64,000 nt of DNA from Paenibacillus pectinilyticus (lineage in GTDB: Bacteria; Bacillota; Bacilli; Paenibacillales; NBRC-103111), in the NCBI RefSeq assembly GCF_001700435.1, contig NZ_LYPC01000011.1, forward strand, positions 124,001 through 188,000, read 5' to 3'. The translations under genes and the position numbers were made by a program. The notes beneath the pieces are model-generated. The model saw nothing but the letters and a program-made list of their open reading frames with translations, had not been told where the DNA came from and did no database searches. Shown one piece after another: positions 24,754 through 33,946 of the stretch; positions within the stretch are counted from its first letter, which is position 1, and each line of letters starts with the position of its first letter.

Positions 24754-25566
24754 ATGATGCCCATCGAGTCGAACGTTGATTTTTCGCTAGTTGAAAGTTA
24801 CTTTCACATTTCACCCAAAGGGATGGAGCACCCGCTTCTGCACATCCCAGGACGGCAGCTAGTAGATGGCGCCACCATGCTTGATATCCTGCAGCAGGGC
24901 CAAACTTTGCTTCGAGGCAAAGGACTCGATATTTCGGCATCGTTCTTAGGGCGCACGCTTTTTCATTTGGTGGCTACAAACTACCTTTTCTTAGCCCAGT
25001 ACAATCAATGGTTAGTTTTTGATCTCGAGAATATCGCATTTGAGGTGGAAAATCACGGCGACCATGCCCACGCAGGCTATAAAATCATTCATCTCCAATG
25101 GAAGAAAGTTCCGACGGAAGACCGTGATCTTTTCATTGAGTTGGAGATGCGCGCCCTATTTGCAAATCTCATCGTTCCCGTCATGACGGTCATCGCTCAA
25201 CAGGCGAAAGTAAATCAAGCCATGATGTGGAACCAATTTGCATCTAGAATGACTTTCGTCCGTGACTATGTGATGGAAAATGACCCTCGCCCCCATGTCC
25301 GAGAGCAGTTCGCGGCTGACTACGATGCCCTGACAAAGCAGTTCACGCCCGATGTTTTTGGCCATAAGGTAAACCCTTTCGCCCATGAGCCGTGCTACAT
25401 AGACAGCCCTTATCAAGAAGGCAAGCAGATGCTGATTCGCTCTTCCTGTTGCTTGTACTACCGCCGCGAAGACGGCCAAAAATGCTTCAACTGCCCGCTC
25501 CTCAAAGATTCACAACGCGAAGAAATGCGCGTACAGATTAAGCAAGCCAGTGCCGCGGCTGGATAA
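24754..25566 (+). CDS. FhuF-like ferric siderophore reductase
   Basis: The ATG at 24754 (GGAG at seven bases) gives 270 residues. The C-terminus has the FhuF-type [2Fe-2S] motif C-C-x10-C-x2-C (SSCCLYYRREDGQKCFNCP, Cys at about 232, 233, 244 and 247), the only strongly diagnostic part; the rest fits the alpha-helical FhuF fold. FhuF proteins reduce ferric iron in siderophore complexes in the cytoplasm so that iron is released after uptake. A Fur box just downstream of the -10 supports an iron-starvation role. No siderophore transporter genes are adjacent. It ends at a strong hairpin terminator. Confidence 0.85.
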   Translation: MMPIESNVDFSLVESYFHISPKGMEHPLLHIPGRQLVDGATMLDILQQGQTLLRGKGLDISASFLGRTLFHLVATNYLFLAQYNQWLVFDLENIAFEVENHGDHAHAGYKIIHLQWKKVPTEDRDLFIELEMRALFANLIVPVMTVIAQQAKVNQAMMWNQFASRMTFVRDYVMENDPRPHVREQFAADYDALTKQFTPDVFGHKVNPFAHEPCYIDSPYQEGKQMLIRSSCCLYYRREDGQKCFNCPLLKDSQREEMRVQIKQASAAAG

Positions 25567-25583
25567 GACCTTCACAACAAAGC

Positions 25584-25616
25584 AAAGCCCCCGAGATCAT
25601 CCTCGGGGGCTTTCAT
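25584..25616. terminator. Convergent terminator (fhuF-like / htrA-like)
   Basis: AAAGCCCCCGAG (25584-25595) and CTCGGGGGCTTT (25602-25613) form a 12-base GC-rich stem between the two converging genes. Confidence 0.9.
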
Positions 25617-25659
25617 TATTTGAACCATTGGAAATCAACGACACTTAAGCTTATTTACT

Positions 25660-28179
25660 CTATTTCCCGCCCGTACCGTTCACGAAGGTGAACGAAGTGA
25701 ACGCTTTATTCAACCGTGCGACATTGGCGTCGGTGCCAACGGCATCATCGATACGCAACGTCACAGTGTAGTTAATTTGTTTCCGAGTAAACAGATACAC
25801 GGTTTCCGTATAAGGGATATGCTTTTTCGTATAACTCACCGTGTACTTCTTGGCTTTCACATCACCGAATAACGTGACGTCCTCGGACGTGTATTTGTAG
25901 TCACTATCGTTGTTGTGATTGGTCTTTTGCCCATCCTCAGCATCTTTCACCATGTCGGCGTAAGCTTTTTTGCTGTCGGTATCCACACGCAAGTAACCGC
26001 CTGTGAAGTTAAATGACTTCGACACAGGATCACTGCCATCGTAAGAGCGGATGGACGTCCATTGCTCAGGAATACGCAGCGTGTAGTTGAACTTCTCGTT
26101 CTTGTACAGAGTTGTTTGATCCGGGTCCGTGATCTCATCGAGATCCTGAATGAAGCCCAGCTCCCCATCCATCGTCTCTTTATTGACGGAGATGGAAGCC
26201 ACCATTTTATCCCAAGCCTTCTCAAGTTCTTCCCCTTGATCAGCTTGCGGGTAGGTCATCTGTACCTCGTATTTATACTTGTCTTTGATGAAAAAGAGCG
26301 AACTTCCCGCTTCCCACTCATCTCCCAAGGAACTCGCATAGCTTACTTTCCAAGCAGGTACACCAGCTACAGTCAGCTCTACCGGCTTGTCTACACGACG
26401 ATAATCTGCGGTATACTGCGCTTCGAATTTCCCGGTCTCCCGGTCTATCCAGTTCTGCAGCGTATCACCAGAAGAAGCTGAAGTCACATTAACATGAACG
26501 GCTTGAGAATAATCATCGTTATAAAAAGAGGTGCTTCCGCCATGATCCTGCTGCCATTCCGCAGGCAAATCAATCGATAGCCCATACTCACTGGTGTACG
26601 TTACATCGTCGGAATTAAAAACGGAGATATCCTTCAGAGACCCATCCGCGTTATTAAAAGATAGCTTAAAGCTATCGAGTAGATCGTTGTAGATGTTTTG
26701 CTTGGAATGATTCGTGTACTGCTCTTTCGTAACGAATAATTGTACGGTATACAACCGACCGCCGTGGACGTAGCCGCGTGTCTGCACGTAGCCTTCCTCG
26801 CCGGAGCGGCTTACGACTTTGGCATAGGGACTTTCTGCGCGTTTCACATACTGGCGCTCTAGAATCGTCGTGCCTCCGCTCGAATAATTACTGCTATCAT
26901 CACCTGCTAGTTTGTTCAGTAAGGCAGATGGTGACAGATCATCACTTTGATCATCGTCGACGTGAATGGCAAGGGCGAATTCACCTTTGGCATCGATGAA
27001 GCTGATGGAGTCGCCATCGTCGGATTGCTGTCTTTTGACAAGACCAGCCGGATATTTCATCGACCAGCCGAAGTGGCTGTCGCCAATCTTCGTTTTGCCG
27101 CTGTCTGCATCGATCGAGGTTCCACCCTCGTTATCCCCCGTTAACGTCACTTCTTTGCTAGCTAGCTCGCCAAGTTTCACTGTCTTGGTAATCGTCGCAG
27201 CACCTGATTGGAGCTTAATATCGACCGATTGGCCGGGTAAATAGGTTTTGATCGCCTCGTTGTAGTCCACGAGTGTTTTCACTGCGCTGTTGCCGACAGA
27301 GACCAGGATCTCGTCTTGCTCAATGCCCGCCTCAGCCGCTGGTGAGTCTGCATCAACATAAGACACTCTAAGTCCTGTTGAGCTCGGTAAACCTACGACA
27401 GCTTCCCAGCTTTCTTCCAGTTCTAGCCCTAAGTAGGCGCGCTTCACTTTGCCATACAGCTCAAAATTCTTCAACACATACTTCACTGTATCCACGGGAA
27501 TAGCAAATCCGAGATTCTCCACGCCCAAATCGGCGTATTTCATCGTATTAATTCCGATAACTTCACCCTTCATATTGATCAGGGCGCCGCCGCTATTGCC
27601 GGGATTGATAGCCGCATCCGTCTGAATGAGCTGATACTGCGAGCTCACAGAGCGGTCTAGACCGCTGACAATACCGACTGTAACGGAGTTGCGGAGGGCG
27701 AACGAAATCGGCGTGCCAATCGCCGCCACAGTTTCCCCAACTTTAATATCCGAAGAGGATGCAAAAGTAGCTGGTTTTAAGCCTGTTGCGTCGATCTTCA
27801 CTAACGCCAGATCGCTCTCCTCATCTATGTTCGACGCGTGCCCACGATAGGTTGTTCCATCTGAGGTGACGACGACGATGTTTTTCATATTTTTCACGAC
27901 ATGCGCATTGGTTACAATCACGCCGTTCGATGCCACAATGACACCCGTGCCGTGTGCAAGGTTAAATCGATTCGTCTCTAACGACTTGTCCATCTCGGAG
28001 GATGGCTTTCCAATAATGGCAACTACGGAAGGTGAAGCTTTCTCGATCACCTGCGGAATTTCTGCATTCACTTCAGCTGCATACGCATGCGAAGACACTG
28101 GCTGTGCAACCACCCCAAGTACGAAGGCTGCGAGCAGCGTGATGCCCCCTTTTTTCATCCAAACTTTCCAATTCCCCAT
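25660..28179 (-). CDS. HtrA-type serine protease with PDZ and three C-terminal beta modules
   Basis: An 839-residue exported protein. A signal peptide (cleavage near HAYA-AEV) is followed by a trypsin-like domain with the triad H93 (VTNAHVV), D123 (EESDLALVKID) and S196 (NPGNSGGAL), then a PDZ domain (about 255-335). Unlike standard HtrA (about 400-450 residues), it continues for some 470 residues made of three homologous modules of 130-150 residues: FGWSMKYPAGLVKR at ~370, YGLSIDLPAEWQQD at ~532, FNYTLRIPEQW at ~705. Each has the aromatic-x-(L/M)-x-(L/Y/I)-P pattern of PsbP/DcrB-like beta domains. HtrA proteins degrade misfolded exported proteins; the modules may bind substrate or wall. GAGAGG ribosome site nine bases from ATG. 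The signal peptide suggests a secreted rather than membrane-anchored form. Confidence 0.85.
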   Translation of the reverse strand: MGNWKVWMKKGGITLLAAFVLGVVAQPVSSHAYAAEVNAEIPQVIEKASPSVVAIIGKPSSEMDKSLETNRFNLAHGTGVIVASNGVIVTNAHVVKNMKNIVVVTSDGTTYRGHASNIDEESDLALVKIDATGLKPATFASSSDIKVGETVAAIGTPISFALRNSVTVGIVSGLDRSVSSQYQLIQTDAAINPGNSGGALINMKGEVIGINTMKYADLGVENLGFAIPVDTVKYVLKNFELYGKVKRAYLGLELEESWEAVVGLPSSTGLRVSYVDADSPAAEAGIEQDEILVSVGNSAVKTLVDYNEAIKTYLPGQSVDIKLQSGAATITKTVKLGELASKEVTLTGDNEGGTSIDADSGKTKIGDSHFGWSMKYPAGLVKRQQSDDGDSISFIDAKGEFALAIHVDDDQSDDLSPSALLNKLAGDDSSNYSSGGTTILERQYVKRAESPYAKVVSRSGEEGYVQTRGYVHGGRLYTVQLFVTKEQYTNHSKQNIYNDLLDSFKLSFNNADGSLKDISVFNSDDVTYTSEYGLSIDLPAEWQQDHGGSTSFYNDDYSQAVHVNVTSASSGDTLQNWIDRETGKFEAQYTADYRRVDKPVELTVAGVPAWKVSYASSLGDEWEAGSSLFFIKDKYKYEVQMTYPQADQGEELEKAWDKMVASISVNKETMDGELGFIQDLDEITDPDQTTLYKNEKFNYTLRIPEQWTSIRSYDGSDPVSKSFNFTGGYLRVDTDSKKAYADMVKDAEDGQKTNHNNDSDYKYTSEDVTLFGDVKAKKYTVSYTKKHIPYTETVYLFTRKQINYTVTLRIDDAVGTDANVARLNKAFTSFTFVNGTGGK

Positions 28180-28274
28180 AGTGTCGTTCCTCTCTTAACA
28201 AAAGTTGGCAATAGCTAGAATCTAGCACACTTCTGATAGAGAGACAATATAAATATTTCCACAAAAAGGTAACT

Positions 28275-29210
28275 TTATCGACATTCGACGATGCGTTCTG
28301 GATGCGTATACACGGTTAAATGATCTCTGCGAATGAACCCGACAACCGTAATCCCTAGATCCTCAGCTAAGCGGAGTGCTAAATCGGTTGGAGCGGATTT
28401 CGACAATAGGATACCAACGCCCATCTTGGCCGCTTTGAGCGCCACTTCGGAAGAGATTCTACCGCTGAATGCTAAGACCTTATCACGTACCGAAAGGCGA
28501 TGCCTCAGGATGTGTCCATATATTTTATCCAGTGCGTTGTGCCTGCCGATATCAGCCCTGGTCAGGAGCAGCTTGTTTACCGTGCACAGTGCCGCATTAT
28601 GCAGACCTCCCGTGAGGCGGAATTCAGCCGATTGCTCTTGGAGCTCGTTCATTAGATGAAAGCATTGGGGGATCGTGAGCTGGAGTTTGGTGGTCACCGT
28701 TTTGGCCGTGCGCATATCATTGTGAAAATAAAACTGACGACTTTTCCCACAGCAGGAGCCGATGAACCGTTTGGACACCAACTGACGGCTCAGCTGATGA
28801 AGCTGCCGCAGTTTTACATGGGCGAATCCTCGGTCCTCTTCCAAGGTGAGCGACTCGATCTGATCGATGAAGCGGATCAATCCCTCGGAGGCGAGAAAGC
28901 CAGTGACCAAATCGATCGTATCGCTTGGCGTGTAGACGAGTGTAGCAAATTCTTCGCCATCGAGCTGAATCGTCAGCGGCGCTTCAATTGCGACGGTATC
29001 CTCTTCAGGAAGTACTTCTGAGCCGTTATAGCGGTGGATGGACCAAGTGGTGGTTGTCGGAAACGTAGTCGCAGCGGGCTCCTCAGATATGGCGTGTTCA
29101 GTAAGCTTCACGGCTTCCTTAGACAAAGAAAGTTCAGGATGCGGGATTTCAGTGGCTTCTTGCTGCGATTGGCTTTCTGGTTCCACGTGTTCAATTTCCC
29201 TTTCCTCCAT
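28275..29210 (-). CDS. fdhD: Formate dehydrogenase accessory sulfurtransferase FdhD
   Basis: FdhD moves sulfur from a cysteine desulfurase to the molybdenum cofactor, which activates formate dehydrogenases. The 311-residue protein has the conserved core from residue ~60, with the active-site Cys pair in GSCCGKSR and the characteristic TRADIGRHNALDKI and FSGRISSEVALKAA motifs. The first ~55 residues are an acidic extension rich in Glu, Gln and Thr not found in typical FdhD (about 260-280 residues). It starts two bases after the stop of the molybdoenzyme gene, with GGAGG in that gene's last codons, so the two are translationally coupled. Confidence 0.93.
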   Translation of the reverse strand: MEEREIEHVEPESQSQQEATEIPHPELSLSKEAVKLTEHAISEEPAATTFPTTTTWSIHRYNGSEVLPEEDTVAIEAPLTIQLDGEEFATLVYTPSDTIDLVTGFLASEGLIRFIDQIESLTLEEDRGFAHVKLRQLHQLSRQLVSKRFIGSCCGKSRQFYFHNDMRTAKTVTTKLQLTIPQCFHLMNELQEQSAEFRLTGGLHNAALCTVNKLLLTRADIGRHNALDKIYGHILRHRLSVRDKVLAFSGRISSEVALKAAKMGVGILLSKSAPTDLALRLAEDLGITVVGFIRRDHLTVYTHPERIVECR

Positions 29211-29212
29211 CC

Positions 29213-31570
29213 CTATCCCTCCATTTCGGTTTCCAGCTCTAGAATCCGCTTCTCTACATAACGCGTGTCTTTGTGTGCATGATAGGTCTCGGCTTTTTCC
29301 ACGATAACCGCCGTATTGTACTCAGGAATACCTGCATAGGGCTCATATACCCCCTTAGGTATTAAACTGTTCCCCTCTGGCCAATGCACCTCAATGTTGC
29401 CCTGCTTGACCTCCGCCAGCTTGGCTCTGCCATGCATGTTGCCATAGCCATTGTAGACGACGATGGCTTCCCCCTCGTTCAAAGCGAGTGCTTTCGCGTC
29501 TTCTTTATGAATCAACACATCGTAGCGATCCGCTTCATTGAAGGGATCAACGTCGCTGTAAATCATCGAGTTGAATTGCTTGCCGCGGCGCGTTGTCACC
29601 GCAAAATGCCCTTCCGGCTTCCGCAGCTCTGGAAGCTGAATCGGCAGCAGCGCGCCGCGGCCATCCGTGGTCGGACAGACACCGTCTTCGCACAGCCACG
29701 CGCCGCCGTATTGGAACACATCGCCGCGCTCGCGCAGGTGCTGGATGCCGTCGTAGCTCGGCGCGGCCAGCGCGATCTCCGCGCGGATCGCTTCCGCACT
29801 CGCGCAGCCTAACTGCGCCGCAGCTTCGGGCTTCACACGGCGAGCGAGATCGACGTAGATATCCCACTCCGCGCGGGCTTCGCCGATGCGGGGACCGGCG
29901 ATCTCGGGCGAGAAGTACACCATCCGCTCCGTCGAGGTGGAGGTGCCTCCGCCAGGCTGCTCGTAGCGTGTCATCGCGGGCAGCACGACCACAGCCTCCC
30001 GCGCGTCTAGCAGCGTGGAGGTATTGAGGATGATGTCCTGGTGGACACGGACGTCCATGCTTGTGAGAGCGGTGCGGACGAAATCCGGGTCCGGCATCGT
30101 CTCTAGGAAGTTGCCTCCGGATGTGTAAAACAGCCGGAGCTTCCGCTCCTGCTCCTCGGGCAGGAGCGCGTTCTCGAGGGTGACACCGACGATGTCACCC
30201 TGCCAGCTCGGCAGCTCGAAGCCCCAGAGCTGCTCGATGCGTTTGCGGTCGGCGGCGCTATTGATCTCTCCGCCGGGCAGGGAGAAGGGATCGGCGCCCA
30301 TCTCGCCGGATCCCTGCACGCCGCTGTGGCCGCGGATGGGCATCAACCCACAGTGCTCGCGGCCAAGAAAGCCCCGCAGGAGGGCAAGATTCGCCACCTG
30401 CGAGATGTTGTCCGTGCCGAAGCGGTGCTGTGTGAGCCCCATGCTCCACACGAAAACCGCGCTAGCGGCACGCGCAAGCAGTGCAGCGAGCTCGCTGATG
30501 CGCTCGCGGGTGAGGCCAGACGACTGCGTCAGCGTCGTCCAGTCTTGCTGCGCCACGTGGGCGCGCAGCTGCTCGTAGCCGTTCGTGTGCGCTTGCACGA
30601 ACGCATGGTCAATCGCGGAGCCAGGCTCGCGCTCCTCCATCTCAAACCACACCTTCATGATGCCATTCATGAAGGCAATATCGCCGCCGATGTTCACTTG
30701 GTACACATCATCGGCCAGCTTGGTGCCGAATAGCGCCGATTCGGCAATCGAAGGGATCCAGTACTTCTCCATGGAAGGCTCGTAGTACGGGTTAATGACA
30801 ATGATTTTCGTGCCTTTGCGCTTGGCCGCATACATATACTTCGTCGAAACCGGTTGGTTGTTCGCCGCTACACTGCCCCAGAACACAAGGACGTCCGTGC
30901 CAATCCAGTCCTTGTAATTACACGTCGATGCGCCCACGCCTACGGAGCGCTTCAAAGCCGTCTTCGACGGTGAGTGGCAGATGCGCGAAGCATTATCGAT
31001 GTTGTTCGTGCCGAGCAATCTTGCTACCTTTGCTGCCACATAATACGACTCGTTCGTGATACCTCTCGCCGTTAGGTAAAACGCCATCTGCTTCGGATTC
31101 AACCCGTGCATCTTCGTTGCAACCAGGTCTAGCGCCTCGTCCCACGTGGCTCGACGGAACTTTCGCTCGCCCTTCCTGCGGATGAGCGGATACGGAATGC
31201 GCCCGAGCTGGCGGAGCTCGGTGGAGCTCATGCGGCTGAGCTCGTCGATATCCGCATGCAGCACGTCCTCGCGGATCGCTGGCATCGTATTCAGCCGCAG
31301 CACGTTCAGTCGCGTCGTGCAGATATGCGGTCCGGCCAGCGTTTGATCATAGAGACCGGATACGCCCAGTGCGCAGCCGTCACACACCCCCTGTGTCAGA
31401 ATTCGCACCGCATAGGGTAGATTATCTCGGTTCTGCCAAGCAATTTTGGCAGTTTCCCGAATATGCTTCGGTTTTACTTTGCCAAGTCCGAAAGGTATCT
31501 TGCTAACCCACAGCTTCGGATCGGGCTTCGCGGGCAGCTTAATCGGCCCCGTGTGCTTCGTTTTTCCCAA
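29213..31570 (-). CDS. FdhF/YdeP-family molybdopterin oxidoreductase
   Basis: A 785-residue cytoplasmic molybdopterin enzyme; the start is TTG with AGGAGG eight bases upstream. The N-terminus has CDGCALGVSG and a later HICTTRL, a short cysteine set rather than the usual CxxCxxxC...C cluster. ASRICHSPSKTAL matches the FdhF motif at the metal ligand, with Cys where E. coli FdhF has selenocysteine. RGHSGVQGSGEMG is the second cofactor-binding signature. In FdhF/YdeP proteins the physiological substrate is uncertain (formate or an acid-stress role). The adjacent fdhD supports a sulfurated Mo cofactor. The central part (29.5-30.5 kb) is very GC-rich and opens many false reading frames. Confidence 0.9.
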   Translation of the reverse strand: MGKTKHTGPIKLPAKPDPKLWVSKIPFGLGKVKPKHIRETAKIAWQNRDNLPYAVRILTQGVCDGCALGVSGLYDQTLAGPHICTTRLNVLRLNTMPAIREDVLHADIDELSRMSSTELRQLGRIPYPLIRRKGERKFRRATWDEALDLVATKMHGLNPKQMAFYLTARGITNESYYVAAKVARLLGTNNIDNASRICHSPSKTALKRSVGVGASTCNYKDWIGTDVLVFWGSVAANNQPVSTKYMYAAKRKGTKIIVINPYYEPSMEKYWIPSIAESALFGTKLADDVYQVNIGGDIAFMNGIMKVWFEMEEREPGSAIDHAFVQAHTNGYEQLRAHVAQQDWTTLTQSSGLTRERISELAALLARAASAVFVWSMGLTQHRFGTDNISQVANLALLRGFLGREHCGLMPIRGHSGVQGSGEMGADPFSLPGGEINSAADRKRIEQLWGFELPSWQGDIVGVTLENALLPEEQERKLRLFYTSGGNFLETMPDPDFVRTALTSMDVRVHQDIILNTSTLLDAREAVVVLPAMTRYEQPGGGTSTSTERMVYFSPEIAGPRIGEARAEWDIYVDLARRVKPEAAAQLGCASAEAIRAEIALAAPSYDGIQHLRERGDVFQYGGAWLCEDGVCPTTDGRGALLPIQLPELRKPEGHFAVTTRRGKQFNSMIYSDVDPFNEADRYDVLIHKEDAKALALNEGEAIVVYNGYGNMHGRAKLAEVKQGNIEVHWPEGNSLIPKGVYEPYAGIPEYNTAVIVEKAETYHAHKDTRYVEKRILELETEMEG

Positions 31571-31624
31571 TTAAAACGCCTCCTGTTTACGTTCATCTAT
31601 TGTTCTTCCTTACTCCCATCCACC

Positions 31625-31813
31625 AAAAACCTGCAATTCTGCATCCTTTTTTAGATCAAGTACCCTTATTTATTCAAAAACCTGCGATTATGCATGTTTT
31701 TCTCCTATTTATAACGTTTTATCACTATTTTTCTCCAAATACCTTCATATTTGCAGGCATTCCATCTTTTCGAGGCATTTCTCGAGAAATTCCTGCACTT
31801 TTACAGTTTTTCC
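31625..31813. repeat. Palindrome element, family C, spacing 51-61-50
   Basis: Four units starting at 31625, 31676, 31737 and 31787 share AAAAACCTGC...TGCATCCTTTTT-like symmetry with CC at positions 6-7 and TGCA at 16-19. Spacing is one base short in two intervals compared with the 51-62-51 elements. It lies upstream of the molybdoenzyme gene. Confidence 0.8.
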
Positions 31814-31829
31814 TATAGGTGGGGGCGGG

Positions 31830-32078
31830 AGAGTGCGCTTAGCTGGACTGATCTTGTGCCCAGTGTGACCAACCTCAACTTTTCCATCAGGCGCTGGTTA
31901 CCGCCTATCACCACGCACCCCACCCTCCCCCTAGAAGCAAAAAACCACCGCAAAACAACCCCAAGCCCCTCTTTTACAAGAGGAATCTCGAGTTGTCTCA
32001 CAGTGGTTAGTCTCCGGCAGGTTCGCTACCAAGTGCCAAGCACCTTACTTATGTATATGTCGGTGTACGAGCGGTTAG
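31830..32078. other. Intergenic region between palindrome element and MpsC-type gene
   Basis: Nothing gene-like is supported here. A weak inverted repeat AACCACCG/CAGTGGTT (about 31940-32010) might act as a terminator for the minus-strand gene ending at 32079. Confidence 0.3.
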
Positions 32079-32447
32079 TTATCCGGTCTTTGTACCAAAT
32101 TTCTTTTCCAAATCTTCATCAAATACGAAAATGGACATGCCCACATCCTGCTCAATATCGATATCGACGAATAGCTGGACGAATTTCGCGCCGAGCAGCG
32201 TTTCCATTTCTACTGGAGGATGATCCTTGTAAATCTCTTTGACCATTTCGGTGCGCGCCGTGCGGAGCATTTGCCTGCCATCGCCGGTCTTCGCCATAAA
32301 CTTCTCTACAGGGGAGAGGTTCCCTGCCATTTCACAGATCGCCCAGCTTTTGCAGAAGGTCGTTGTCACACGCTCTGGCCCTTTGCCCATATGCCTCTTG
32401 CGGTACGCCTTCACGAGGTTACTGAATTCGGCCTCCATACGGTTCAT
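32079..32447 (-). CDS. DUF2294 / MpsC-family protein
   Basis: The ATG at 32447 (GGTGG seven bases upstream) gives 122 residues. The pattern is that of DUF2294, also called MpsC: MEAEFSNLVKAYRKRHMGKG, PERVTTTFCKSWAICEMAGNLSP split over the first strands, then VEKFMAKTGDGRQML and the closing VDIDIEQDVGMSIFVFD. In Staphylococcus, MpsC is linked to a sodium-translocating membrane-potential system, but most Bacillales copies are lone small proteins of unknown role. No mpsA or mpsB is visible. A longer frame reaching 32522 lacks a ribosome site. Confidence 0.8.
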   Translation of the reverse strand: MNRMEAEFSNLVKAYRKRHMGKGPERVTTTFCKSWAICEMAGNLSPVEKFMAKTGDGRQMLRTARTEMVKEIYKDHPPVEMETLLGAKFVQLFVDIDIEQDVGMSIFVFDEDLEKKFGTKTG

Positions 32448-32541
32448 CGGCCAGCCACCTTTATGTTTACTAGCTTCTATTCCCTTCATCATAGCAAGAA
32501 AGCCCTTACCTGACAACATCATAAAGGCCTATTCGCACGGC

Positions 32542-33771
32542 TTATCTGCTAGCTTTGATATACTGGGTAGGTGTCATCGCTGTAAACTTTTTAAACACTC
32601 TAGCGAAGTAATTGAGATCATTAAAGCCGACCATAAACGCGATTTCCGTGATGGCGATGTTCCCTCTTTGCAAATACAGCTTAGATTCCTCGACGCGCTT
32701 ATGGTTAATGAAATCCATCATATTCATGCCGACCTCTTGCTTGAATTTCCGAGACAGATGCGAAGCATTGACATGAATAACAGCAGCAATCTCTTGCAGC
32801 GTTAATGACTTTTCTAAATTTAAATCAATATGGTTGACGGCGTTTTTGACAATGGTACTGTAGCTCCGCGTGGAAAAGGTATGAACCGCTTCGCAATATT
32901 CCTCGATCATGACGCTATTGAGCTTTTTCAGCTTCGGCAGGTTCGTAGACCTTTCGATCATGATGGAAAACTTCTCGGAGATATGGTGTAGATACACCGG
33001 ATGAATGCCGCCTCTCTCGGCTGCAATTCTACACAAGGTATTGAGGGTGATCATGATGTTTTTCGTAGAGCGAATCGGGCTTTCGGGAATACGATCTGGG
33101 AGGTTCGCATAGCTATTCATTTCGCCAATCATTCTGGCGATTTCGACCCTGTCCCCTCTAGCAATCGCATCCATGAACTTTTTTTCATAGAGATATCTGT
33201 GTTCGATCGTCGTTTTATTATCGGCAATATCCGAAGTTTGCTGCTCTTTGTTCAGATCAGGCTGGATGAAGTCAGCGGTAATGAGCTGGGAATCCGTATG
33301 CCGATGGGCGCAAAGATTAACTAGTAAGTCGCCTAGGCTATTTGAATCATTCGAGCTAATCACAGTCAAAGAGCTATAGAATTCCTGCAGCTGCTTCCGC
33401 TCACTAACCGGCAAATAATGCTGAGCAATCAGATCGCTAATGAACGCTGTATCTGGATAAATCGAGAGGAAGGGACCCAGCAGGACGAATCCTTGAAAAA
33501 TTGAATCCCTCCACACACCTACTGCTATATATTCAAGACTGAAGGCATTCGTATAGTAAAAAAAGCGATTCGGCATCGTGGACCGTAGCGTTTCAGCAAG
33601 CGACTCGTAGACCGTATCTGACGGCTGAATAACCGCTGGAATCCGATGGTCCACCATTTGCAGCACAACTTGGTTCTCTTTATCGATAAACCTCGCATCC
33701 ATTCTGGTAATGGCATGCAACAGGCTGAAGGTTTTATTGAAGTCAGTGAGATCGAAATCAACCTCGTTCAC
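32542..33771 (-). CDS. AraC-family transcriptional regulator
   Basis: About 409 residues, with a C-terminal AraC/XylS domain (last ~100 residues): first HTH SLTLQEIAAVIHVNASHLSRKFKQE, second HTH IAITEIAFMVGFNDLNYFARVFKKF. The N-terminal 200 residues (VDFDLTDFNKTFSLLHAITR onward, with VWRDSIFQGFVLLGPFL) look like a PocR/GAF-like ligand-binding domain of YesN-type regulators without receiver. GGAG abuts the ATG at 33780, so the GTG at 33771 with nine-base spacing is the likely start. It is divergent from the GH2 glycosidase and sugar symporter genes and is their probable activator. Confidence 0.87.
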   Translation of the reverse strand: MNEVDFDLTDFNKTFSLLHAITRMDARFIDKENQVVLQMVDHRIPAVIQPSDTVYESLAETLRSTMPNRFFYYTNAFSLEYIAVGVWRDSIFQGFVLLGPFLSIYPDTAFISDLIAQHYLPVSERKQLQEFYSSLTVISSNDSNSLGDLLVNLCAHRHTDSQLITADFIQPDLNKEQQTSDIADNKTTIEHRYLYEKKFMDAIARGDRVEIARMIGEMNSYANLPDRIPESPIRSTKNIMITLNTLCRIAAERGGIHPVYLHHISEKFSIMIERSTNLPKLKKLNSVMIEEYCEAVHTFSTRSYSTIVKNAVNHIDLNLEKSLTLQEIAAVIHVNASHLSRKFKQEVGMNMMDFINHKRVEESKLYLQRGNIAITEIAFMVGFNDLNYFARVFKKFTAMTPTQYIKASR

Positions 33772-33885
33772 CGCGATCATCTCCTTTTTATCCTTTCCTC
33801 ATTTTAAAACTTACCAATCGCAAAAAGCAATATCTGTGCTAATTCAATCAAAATCGTACGATCCAAGATCTGCGAAATCCATTAA

Positions 33886-33907
33886 TATGATGGTGTAATC
33901 GTTTTCA
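33886..33907 (+). promoter_or_regulatory. cre site (CcpA) upstream of the GH2 gene
   Basis: TGTAATCGTTTTCA at 33894-33907 fits the catabolite-response consensus TGWAANCGNTNWCA at every position. It lies just after a possible -10 TATGAT (33886-33891) and 40 bases before the gene, where CcpA would block transcription in the presence of preferred sugars. Confidence 0.8.
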
Positions 33908-33946
33908 CTTAAAGCGTCATCATATGAAAAGGATGGGATACCTACG

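Noticed and set aside
29547..30449. Multiple Arg/Ala-rich frames within the molybdoenzyme gene
   Set aside because: Shadows caused by very GC-rich codon use in the real gene; none has a ribosome site or motif.
31813..32001. 62-codon minus-strand frame upstream of the molybdoenzyme gene
   Set aside because: No ribosome site and no recognisable features.
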